Assembly (NCBI RefSeq): GCF_040438925.1
Contig: NZ_CP159258.1
Coordinates: 2,246,001 to 2,310,000 of the forward strand
Direction of reading: 5' to 3'
DNA from: Pseudomonas sp. MYb327
GTDB lineage: Bacteria > Pseudomonadota > Gammaproteobacteria > Pseudomonadales > Pseudomonadaceae
DNA: 64,000 nucleotides
Position 1 is the stretch's first letter, and every line of letters begins with the position of its first letter. Shown piece after piece: positions 56,951 through 64,000 of the stretch. The notes below the pieces were generated by a model. That model had not been told where the DNA came from. It saw only the letters and a program-made list of their open reading frames with translations, and did no database searches. Both the position numbers and the translations under genes were made by a program.

Positions 56951-58365
56951 CTTCGATCCGGCGTCGCACCCTGACGCTGATCATCGGCCTGATGCTCGCT
57001 GGTCTCGCCGTGATCAGCGTACTCAACCTGCACGACAGCAACCATGAAATCGCCGAAGTCTATGACGCCCAGCTGGCGCAAAACGCCCGGTTGTTGCAGG
57101 GCGTGATGCGCATGCCGCTGGCCAGCCAGGAACACGCCGAGCTGTACCAGGCATTCAACAAGGCTTTGGGCGAAGCGGTGCCGCGGGTCGATGGCCATCC
57201 TTATGAAAGCAAGATTGCCTTTCAGGTCTGGAATCGCCAGGGCGAAGTGCTGGTGCACACGGCCAGTGCGCCCGCCTTCACTGCGCCACCAACCAAGCCC
57301 GGTTTCAGTGATGTGGTGGACCTTAACAACCGCCACTGGCGCGCCTTCCTGCTGGAAGACAAACAGACTGACCTGAGGATCTGGGTCGGTGAACGAGACG
57401 ATGTGCGTGCCGATCTGGTGGATCGCATCGTGCGTCATACCCTGTGGCCGAATGTACTGGGCAGCCTGATGCTGGCGGCGCTGGTCTGGCTGGCCATTGG
57501 CTGGGGTCTCAAACCCCTGGCTGACATGGCGGCGACGCTGCGGGCGCGGCACAGTGGCTCGCTGCAACCACTTCACCTGACACCGCTGCCCAGCGAACTT
57601 GAGCCCATGCAAGCGGCCCTCAACCGCATGCTCGCGCAAATCCAGGAAGTGCTCGGACGAGAGCGGCGTTTCATCGCCGATGCGGCCCATGAAATGCGCA
57701 CGCCCCTTGCCGTTTTGCGGGTCCACGCGCAGAACCTGCTGGAGGCCGGCACCGAAGATGAACGCCGTGAATCCCTGGAGTTCCTGATTGCCGGGGTCGA
57801 CCGCACGAGCCGACTGGTCAACCAGTTGCTGACCATGGCCCGCCTCGAACCCGGCACGCAGCCGACGGCGCTGCGCTCTGTCGACTTGACCGAGGCCGTA
57901 CGCGACAGCCTGGTTCAGCTCACCCCGTGGTTACTGAGCAAGAACCTGGAGCTGGCCTTCGATGTCAGCGACTGTCCTTGCAACGTGACGACGGACCCCG
58001 CTGCAATCGACATTGCCTTGAATAACCTGATCACCAACGCCGCGAACTTCTCTCCCAAACACGGCGTGATCACGGTTCAGTTGAGTCAGGCCGAGGGCTT
58101 CTATCACCTGAGTGTCGAAGACCAGGGGCCGGGGATCGACGAAGCAGATCGCGCCCGCCTGTTCGAACGCTTTTACAGTCGCGGCAACGCCCAGGGCGCG
58201 GGACTCGGGCTGACCATTGTCAACACTATCGCCACGCGGCTGGGCGGACGAATCACGCTGGTTAATCGACCGGAGGGCGGTTTGCGCGCGGTCTTGTCCA
58301 TTCCCGATGGACAACCATGCAGATCATTGCAACGCGCTACCCGCGAACCACCGCCCAAAGGATGA
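56947..58365 (+). CDS. Sensor histidine kinase
   Basis: A 472-residue membrane kinase. Two transmembrane helices (about 8-27 and 168-187) enclose a 140-residue periplasmic sensor; then a HAMP-like stretch, the dimerisation helix with phospho-acceptor His248 (DAAHEMRTPLAVLR), and the ATPase domain with the N box (NNLITNAANFS), G1 (DQGPGID) and G2 (GAGLGLTIV). It overlaps the regulator gene by 4 bases. The ligand is unknown; the last 25 residues are basic and unconserved. Confidence 0.93.
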   Translation: MTSIRRRTLTLIIGLMLAGLAVISVLNLHDSNHEIAEVYDAQLAQNARLLQGVMRMPLASQEHAELYQAFNKALGEAVPRVDGHPYESKIAFQVWNRQGEVLVHTASAPAFTAPPTKPGFSDVVDLNNRHWRAFLLEDKQTDLRIWVGERDDVRADLVDRIVRHTLWPNVLGSLMLAALVWLAIGWGLKPLADMAATLRARHSGSLQPLHLTPLPSELEPMQAALNRMLAQIQEVLGRERRFIADAAHEMRTPLAVLRVHAQNLLEAGTEDERRESLEFLIAGVDRTSRLVNQLLTMARLEPGTQPTALRSVDLTEAVRDSLVQLTPWLLSKNLELAFDVSDCPCNVTTDPAAIDIALNNLITNAANFSPKHGVITVQLSQAEGFYHLSVEDQGPGIDEADRARLFERFYSRGNAQGAGLGLTIVNTIATRLGGRITLVNRPEGGLRAVLSIPDGQPCRSLQRATREPPPKG

Positions 58366-58374
58366 AACGGCGCA

Positions 58375-59265
58375 CTACGCGTTGCCCAACAACAATGGCT
58401 GCTCACGTTCACACAACTCCACCACGTAATCCCACATCACCCGCAGCCGCACGGACTTGTGCAGCTCGCGGCGCGTGCTGATCCAGTAACTGCGCAAAAT
58501 GCTCTCGTCGGGAAACAACGGCACCAGCCCGGGATCGGCGCCGGCCATGTAGCACGGCAGCACGGCAATCCCCAGCCCTGCACGGGCGGCCTGTTGCTGG
58601 GCAATGACGCTGGTGCTGTGGAAGACCACCTGCGGGTTGCGGCAGAAGCTGTTGAGGAACATCAATTCCTGGCTGAACAGCAAATCGTCGACGTAGCCGA
58701 TCCACGCATGACGCCCTAAATCATCGCGACTGCGTAACGGTGGCGAGCGCTCGAGATAGTCCTGACTGGCGTACAGCGCCAGGCGATAGTCAGTGAGTTT
58801 GCGTGTAACCAGCATGTCGGCGGACGGGCGTTCGAGGTGAATACTGATTTCCGCTTCACGGTTGAGGATGCTGACGAAGCGCGGCACCGCCACCAGTTCC
58901 ACTTCCAGCCCCGGATAGCGCTCGAACAAGCCATTCATGCGGCTGGCGAGGAACATGATGCCCAGTCCTTCCGTCACCCCGACGCGGATCTTGCCCAAGG
59001 GCGCGGTGGATTGGGTGATTTCCTCCTGAGCCAACAACGCGACGTTTTCCATGGCCTCGGCATGTTTGAGCAGCGCTTCGCCCGCCGGGGTCAGCTCATA
59101 GCCCTGGGCATGCTGGACGAACAACGCGGTGCCGAGGCTCTTTTCTATGGCTTCGATGTGCCGCGCCACGGTGGCGTGGGTGGTGTTTAAACGGCGGGCC
59201 GCCGTCAGCAAACGCCCGCTGCGCTGCAACTCGAGAAAAAATCGAAGGTCATTCCAGTCGAACAT
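58375..59265 (-). CDS. LysR family transcriptional regulator
   Basis: A 296-residue LysR regulator: N-terminal HTH (FLELQRSGRLLTAARRLNTTHATVARHIEAIEKSLGTALF) and effector domain. It is divergent from the GMC oxidoreductase gene, the classical arrangement for an activator of that gene. Its 3' end meets the histidine kinase gene from the other strand 9 bases away. Confidence 0.88.
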   Translation of the reverse strand: MFDWNDLRFFLELQRSGRLLTAARRLNTTHATVARHIEAIEKSLGTALFVQHAQGYELTPAGEALLKHAEAMENVALLAQEEITQSTAPLGKIRVGVTEGLGIMFLASRMNGLFERYPGLEVELVAVPRFVSILNREAEISIHLERPSADMLVTRKLTDYRLALYASQDYLERSPPLRSRDDLGRHAWIGYVDDLLFSQELMFLNSFCRNPQVVFHSTSVIAQQQAARAGLGIAVLPCYMAGADPGLVPLFPDESILRSYWISTRRELHKSVRLRVMWDYVVELCEREQPLLLGNA

Positions 59266-59385
59266 GATTCATCCTTGGGTGCAGGTGTTTAAAAACGCAC
59301 AGCGGCTGCGCAAAAACTAACATTCTTTTGACGAAAGCTAACAACTAGGATGACCGACAACAAGAACAACAAGACGAGGTCAGGG

Positions 59386-61032
59386 ATGCAGTCTTCCCTT
59401 GATGAATACGACTACATCGTGGTCGGCGCCGGGCCGGCCGGTTGTTTGCTGGCCAATCGACTGTCCGCCAACCCGCAACACCGCGTGCTGCTGCTCGAAG
59501 CCGGCGGCCGCGACAACTATGCCTGGATTCACATCCCCGTCGGTTACCTGTTCTGTATCGGCAACCCGCGCACCGATTGGTGCTTCAAAACCGAAGCGCA
59601 ACCTGGCTTGCAAGGCCGAACCCTGAGCTATCCGCGCGGCAAAGTGCTGGGTGGCTGTTCCTCGATCAACGGCATGATCTACATGCGTGGCCAGGCCGGC
59701 GACTACGACAGCTGGGCCGCCGACGGCAATCCGGGCTGGAGCTGGCAAGACGTGCTGCCGCTGTTCAAGAAAAGCGAAAACCACTTTGCCGGCGATTCGG
59801 ACTATCACAGCGGTGCGGGTGAGTGGCGGGTCGAACGCCAGCGCCTGTCGTGGCCGATTCTGGATGCCTTCCGCAGCGCCGCCGAGCAAAGCGGCATCGC
59901 CAGCATTGATGACTTCAACCAGGGCGATAACGAAGGTTGCGGCTATTTTCAGGTCAACCAGAAGTCCGGGATCCGCTGGAATGCGGCCAAGGCATTTCTC
60001 AAGCCGATTCGAAATCGCCCTAATTTGACAGTGCTGACCGGCGTCGAAGTTGACCGCGTATTGCTGGACAACGCTCGGGCTTCGGCAGTCAGCGCACGTT
60101 GGCAGGGCCAGGCGAAGACCTTTAAGGCGCGCAAGGAAATCGTCCTGTGCGCCGGCTCCGTCGGCTCGCCGAGCATCCTGCAACGCTCCGGAATCGGCCC
60201 TCGTCCGCTGCTGCAACGACTCGGCATCGGCGTTGTACATGAACTGCCCGGGGTGGGCGGCAACCTGCAGGATCACCTGCAACTGCGCCTGATCTACAAA
60301 CTGGAGAACGCCCGAACGCTGAATCAGATTGCCGGTAACCTGTGGGGCAAAATGGGCATGGGCCTGCGCTACCTGTATGACCGCAGCGGCCCGTTGTCCA
60401 TGGCGCCCAGTCAACTCGGTGCCTTCGCTCGTTCAGGACCGGAACAGACTTCGGCGAACCTTGAATATCACGTCCAGCCACTGTCGCTGGAGCGTTTCGG
60501 CGAACCGCTGCATGCCTTTCCTGCGTTTACCGCATCGGTCTGCGACTTGCGTCCGCAGAGTCGCGGCCGGGTGGAAATCCGTTCCGCCAATCCACAGGAA
60601 TCGCCGCTGATTCAACCCAACTACCTGAGCCATCCGGAGGATTTGCGCGTTGCAGCCGATGCCATCCGCCTGACCCGGCGCATCGTTGCCGCACCGGCGC
60701 TCAAGGCGTTCAACCCGGTCGAGTATTTGCCCGGCGACAACTTGCAAAGCGAGGAAGAACTGCACGAAGCCGCCGCGCGAATCGGTACTACCATTTTCCA
60801 TCCGGTTGGCACCTGTCGGATGGGCAATGATGCCAACGCGGTGGTCGATACCGAACTGCGCGTGCACGGAATTCCGGGCCTGCGCATCGCGGATGCGTCG
60901 ATCATGCCGCGCATTACCTCCGGCAACACATGTTCGCCTACGCTGATGATCGCGGAGAAGGCCGCGCACATGATCCTCAACCCCAATACAAGGAGCATCG
61001 CTGCAGAACAGGAACTGGCAACGAGTACATGA
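59386..61032 (+). CDS. GMC family FAD-dependent oxidoreductase (choline dehydrogenase-like)
   Basis: Flavoprotein of 548 residues. FAD motif GAGPAG at 14-19, GMC signature PRGKVLGGCSSINGMIYMRG, second signature GSVGSPSILQRSGIG, and active-site histidine in FHPVGTCRMG, with SGNTCSPTLMIAEKAA at the end. Oxidises an alcohol; choline is only one possibility. The ATG at 59386 is preferred for its GAGG eight bases before; a second ATG at 59350 is possible. Regulated presumably by the divergent LysR protein. Confidence 0.88.
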   Translation: MQSSLDEYDYIVVGAGPAGCLLANRLSANPQHRVLLLEAGGRDNYAWIHIPVGYLFCIGNPRTDWCFKTEAQPGLQGRTLSYPRGKVLGGCSSINGMIYMRGQAGDYDSWAADGNPGWSWQDVLPLFKKSENHFAGDSDYHSGAGEWRVERQRLSWPILDAFRSAAEQSGIASIDDFNQGDNEGCGYFQVNQKSGIRWNAAKAFLKPIRNRPNLTVLTGVEVDRVLLDNARASAVSARWQGQAKTFKARKEIVLCAGSVGSPSILQRSGIGPRPLLQRLGIGVVHELPGVGGNLQDHLQLRLIYKLENARTLNQIAGNLWGKMGMGLRYLYDRSGPLSMAPSQLGAFARSGPEQTSANLEYHVQPLSLERFGEPLHAFPAFTASVCDLRPQSRGRVEIRSANPQESPLIQPNYLSHPEDLRVAADAIRLTRRIVAAPALKAFNPVEYLPGDNLQSEEELHEAAARIGTTIFHPVGTCRMGNDANAVVDTELRVHGIPGLRIADASIMPRITSGNTCSPTLMIAEKAAHMILNPNTRSIAAEQELATST

Positions 61033-61040
61033 ATCACCTC

Positions 61041-61108
61041 GTAGGAGCCTGCATGCTGGCAATAGCGTCCCGGAGATCGCCATCGCCGGCAAGCCGGCTC
61101 TTACAGGG
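61041..61108. repeat. REP doublet, GTAGGAGCCTGC variant
   Basis: GTAGGAGCCTGCATGCTGGC and, facing it, CCGGCAAGCCGGCTCTTACA, between the GMC oxidoreductase and the transporter gene. Confidence 0.75.
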
Positions 61109-61237
61109 TATGAGTACAGACGGAACATCGCGATTGAATACCGACGTACACCCGATTTATGGATAAACGCGACACCAGCCCACAAGGCCGGTGCCGACAG
61201 TGGAACAACAAAAACAATCACTGTGAGGGATACCGAT

Positions 61238-62860
61238 ATGTCAGAACATGTTCAGCCCCTGGAAGCCGTGCGCAGCGCGAGCACCAGCCAGGATACGCAG
61301 AAAGTCATCTTCGCCTCGTCCCTCGGGACGGTCTTCGAGTGGTATGACTTTTTCCTCTACGGCGCGCTCGCGGCAGTCATCAGCAAGCAGTTTTTTGCCG
61401 GGGTCAACGACACCACCGCGTTCATCTTCGCCCTGATGGCTTTCGCCGCCGGGTTCATTGTCAGGCCGTTTGGTGCCTTGGTGTTTGGTCGATTGGGCGA
61501 CATGATCGGGCGTAAATACACCTTCCTAGCTACCATTATCCTCATGGGTCTGGCGACTTTCTGTGTCGGGTTGCTACCAACCTACGCCAGCATCGGCATC
61601 GCCGCACCGATCATCCTCGTGGTACTGCGCATGCTTCAGGGCCTGGCCCTGGGCGGCGAATATGGCGGCGCCGCGACCTACGTGGCGGAACACGCGCCCA
61701 TCGGCAAACGCGGTTTCCACACCAGCTGGATTCAATCCACCGCCACCCTCGGCCTGCTGCTGTCGTTGCTGGTGGTGCTCGGTTGCCGCTACTTCACCGG
61801 TGACCAGTTCGAAGTCTGGGGCTGGCGCATTCCGTTCCTGTTCTCGATCATTCTGCTGGGCATCTCGACCTGGATTCGCCTGAGCCTGCACGAGTCGCCT
61901 GCGTTCGTGAAAATGAAGGAGGAAGGCAAGCTCTGCAAATCGCCGATCCGCGATTCCTTCGGCAAATGGGAAAACCTCAAAGTCGTGTTGATCGCCTTGT
62001 TCAGCATCAACGCCGGGCAAGCCGTGACCTTCTACGCGGCCCAGTTCTACGTGCTGTTCTTCCTCACCCAGTTCCTGAAAATGGACCCGGCCGTGGCCAA
62101 CGGCCTGCTGATCGTCAGCGTGACCATTGGCGCGCCATTCTTCATTTTCTTCGGCTGGCTGTCGGACAAGGTCGGGCGTAAACCGGTACTGATGCTTGGC
62201 CTGCTGCTGGCGACCGCGCTGTACTTCCCGATCTTCAAGACCCTGGCCCACTATGCCAACCCGGCCATCGACCAGGCCAGCCGCCAGGCACCGATCACCG
62301 TGCTCGCCGACCCGGCCACTTGCACCTTCCAGTTCGATCCGGTGGGCAAGGCGAAATTTGACAGCCCGTGCGACAAGGTCAAAACCTTCCTGGTCAAACA
62401 AGGCCTGCCATATTCCAGTGCCGCAGCACCGGCCGGCAGCGGCGTGCAAGTGAGCGTTGGCGACGTGAAGATCGACGGCTTCGACGAATCCGCCCTGCGT
62501 GGTGCGGTAACCCTCGCCGGCTACCCGCAACAGGCCGACATGCAGCAGATCAACAAACCGATGATCGTGGCGCTGATTGTCGCGCTGATCATCATTTCCG
62601 CGATGTGCTACGGCCCGTTGGCGGCATTGATGGTCGAACTGTTTCCGACCCGCATCCGCTACACCTCGATGTCCCTGCCCTACCACATCGGTAACGGCTG
62701 GTTCGGCGGCTTCCTGCCAACCGTGTCATTTGCGTTGGTGGTGTACACCGGCGACATCTTTTACGGGCTCTGGTACCCGGTGCTGATCACCGGGGTCAGC
62801 CTGGTCGTGGGGATGATCTGCCTGCGTGAAACGCGCAACGTCGACCTCGACAAAAACTGA
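61238..62860 (+). CDS. MFS transporter, metabolite:H+ symporter family, with periplasmic insertion
   Basis: A 540-residue proton symporter. Loop 2-3 motif RPFGALVFGRLGDMIGRKYT, RMLQGLALGGEYGGAATYVAE and SDKVGRKP identify the MHS branch (ShiA, YhjE, ProP relatives). Unlike typical members (about 430), a soluble stretch of about 100 residues (338-440) with two cysteines (362 and 378) is inserted between helices 8-9 and 10. GAGG precedes the ATG. Probably takes up the acid oxidised by the flanking enzymes; cargo not assigned. Confidence 0.85.
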   Translation: MSEHVQPLEAVRSASTSQDTQKVIFASSLGTVFEWYDFFLYGALAAVISKQFFAGVNDTTAFIFALMAFAAGFIVRPFGALVFGRLGDMIGRKYTFLATIILMGLATFCVGLLPTYASIGIAAPIILVVLRMLQGLALGGEYGGAATYVAEHAPIGKRGFHTSWIQSTATLGLLLSLLVVLGCRYFTGDQFEVWGWRIPFLFSIILLGISTWIRLSLHESPAFVKMKEEGKLCKSPIRDSFGKWENLKVVLIALFSINAGQAVTFYAAQFYVLFFLTQFLKMDPAVANGLLIVSVTIGAPFFIFFGWLSDKVGRKPVLMLGLLLATALYFPIFKTLAHYANPAIDQASRQAPITVLADPATCTFQFDPVGKAKFDSPCDKVKTFLVKQGLPYSSAAAPAGSGVQVSVGDVKIDGFDESALRGAVTLAGYPQQADMQQINKPMIVALIVALIIISAMCYGPLAALMVELFPTRIRYTSMSLPYHIGNGWFGGFLPTVSFALVVYTGDIFYGLWYPVLITGVSLVVGMICLRETRNVDLDKN

Positions 62861-62871
62861 CACGTACACAA

Positions 62872-62942
62872 TGTAGGAGCCGGCCTGCTGGCGACACCTG
62901 TGTCGACTGTTGCGCCATCGCCGGCAAGCCGGCTCCTACAGG
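62872..62942. repeat. REP doublet, GTAGGAGCCGGC type
   Basis: GTAGGAGCCGGCCTGCTGGC and the facing GCCGGCAAGCCGGCTCCTAC are about 35 bases apart, between the transporter and lldD. Confidence 0.88.
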
Positions 62943-63007
62943 TTTAACGTCGTTTATTAGGCTAACCTGACCCCACGCATCGTCATCTCTCAGATCAAGG
63001 CAACCGC

Positions 63008-64000
63008 ATGATCATTTCTTCTGCATCCGACTATCGCGAGGCAGCCCGTCGCAAACTCCCGCGCTTCCTGTTCGATTACATCGATGGGGGCGCTTATGCA
63101 GAGCACACGCTAAGGGCCAACAGCGCCGACCTCACGGGCATCAGCCTGCGTCAGCGAATACTGAAAAACGTCGAAACCCTGAGCCTCGAAACCAGCCTTT
63201 TCAATCAACCCCTTTCAATGCCGATCATTCTGGCACCGGTCGGGCTGACGGGCATGTTCGCTCGCCGGGGCGAAGTCCAGGCGGTCAGGGCTGCGCAAAA
63301 GAAAGGCATTCCTCTGTGCCTTTCAACGGTATCGGTGTGCTCCATCGAAGAAGTCGTCGCCCAGAGCCAGCAACCCATCTGGTTCCAGCTGTATGTGTTG
63401 AAAGACCGCGGCTTTATGAAAAACGCCCTGGAGCGTGCGAAGGCCGCCGGAGTGAAAAACCTGGTGTTTACCGTCGACATGCCCACGCCCGGCGCCCGAT
63501 ACCGCGACGCCCACTCGGGGATGTCCGGGCCTTTCGCGTCATCGCGACGAATGCTGCAAGCCATGACCAGACCCGACTGGGCCTTCAACGTCGGCCTGAT
63601 GGGGCGACCGCATGATCTGGGGAATATTTCCAAATACCTGGGTAAAGCCGTCACGCTCGAAGACTACATGGGCTGGCTGGCGAACAACTTCGATCCGTCG
63701 ATCAGTTGGAGCGATCTGGAGTGGATTCGGGATTTCTGGCAAGGCCCGATGATCATCAAAGGCATTCTCGACCCTCAGGATGCCAAGGACGCAGTGACTT
63801 TCGGCGCCGATGGCATTGTCGTATCGAACCACGGTGGCCGCCAGCTCGATGGCGTGCTCTCCACTACCAAGGCATTGCCTCCGATCAAACAAGCCATCGG
63901 TGATGACCTGACCGTGTTGGTCGATTCGGGAATCCGCTCGGGGCTGGACGTTGTACGGATGCTGGCGCTGGGTGCCAAAGGCGTATTGCTCGGACGTTCG
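63008..64000 (+). CDS. lldD: FMN-dependent L-lactate dehydrogenase (3' end outside window)
   Basis: Membrane-associated flavoenzyme that oxidises L-lactate to pyruvate and feeds electrons to quinones. The 331 visible residues of about 380 match LldD throughout: [68 protein letters not shown], and the catalytic His in [16 protein letters not shown] precedes the ATG. No lactate permease gene of the usual lldP type precedes it; an MHS transporter does. Confidence 0.96.
   Translation, partial: MIISSASDYREAARRKLPRFLFDYIDGGAYAEHTLRANSADLTGISLRQRILKNVETLSLETSLFNQPLSMPIILAPVGLTGMFARRGEVQAVRAAQKKGIPLCLSTVSVCSIEEVVAQSQQPIWFQLYVLKDRGFMKNALERAKAAGVKNLVFTVDMPTPGARYRDAHSGMSGPFASSRRMLQAMTRPDWAFNVGLMGRPHDLGNISKYLGKAVTLEDYMGWLANNFDPSISWSDLEWIRDFWQGPMIIKGILDPQDAKDAVTFGADGIVVSNHGGRQLDGVLSTTKALPPIKQAIGDDLTVLVDSGIRSGLDVVRMLALGAKGVLLGRS

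Overview
The window is chromosomal DNA from a Pseudomonas of the P. fluorescens lineage. The evidence is the gene repertoire (bkdR-bkdA1-bkdA2-bkdB-lpdV, OprD porin, DUF1652, reductive pyrimidine catabolism with PreT/PreA, P. fluorescens-type AlkC) and the many short GC-rich inverted repeats of the Pseudomonas REP type between genes. No rRNA, tRNA, CRISPR array, IS element or integrase was recognised. Both ends cut genes: acnB at the left, lldD at the right.

Layout. 1-4000: acnB with its terminator, then a serine-type amino-acid transporter on the other strand. 4300-9900: tautomerase and TetR regulator, two AT-richer secreted proteins of unknown role, a 2-hydroxyacid dehydrogenase, an APH-fold phosphotransferase and an SDR. 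10000-15000: a large repeat protein of unknown function, a proline-rich lipoprotein, a DUF1652 protein and a three-PAS LuxR regulator. 15000-23500: the complete reductive pyrimidine pathway (PreT/PreA dihydropyrimidine dehydrogenase, dihydropyrimidinase, N-carbamoyl-beta-alanine amidase, NCS1 transporter, RutR-like repressor), arranged around a palindrome-rich divergent promoter. 23600-24850: copCD. 25000-32240: uronic-acid oxidation (OprD porin, uronate dehydrogenase, lactonase, TRAP transporter, aldose-1-epimerase-like protein). 32240-34070: TauE/SafE exporter opposite a persulfide-dioxygenase-like MBL hydrolase. 34180-41080: branched-chain amino-acid catabolism (Lrp-type bkdR, branched-chain ketoacid dehydrogenase operon) followed by ilvE.

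41100-51900 is mixed: a MEKHLA protein, an SDR, a truncated S-type pyocin piece with a possible immunity gene, FKBP, a protealysin-like metalloprotease with its emfourin inhibitor, a tricarboxylate-type MFS transporter with an orphan binding protein, a LysR regulator, a KefB-type antiporter and AlkC. 52020-58365 is one tightly coupled seven-gene operon: thermostable-hemolysin family protein, AMP-dependent acyl ligase, heme-oxygenase-like metalloenzyme, SDR, secreted TPR protein, response regulator, histidine kinase. It looks like a small-molecule or lipid-modifying pathway with its own two-component system and is the best candidate here for an undescribed system. 58375-64000: LysR regulator, GMC oxidoreductase, MHS-type transporter and lldD.

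Assignments rest on reading motifs and recalled family resemblance; no database search was run.
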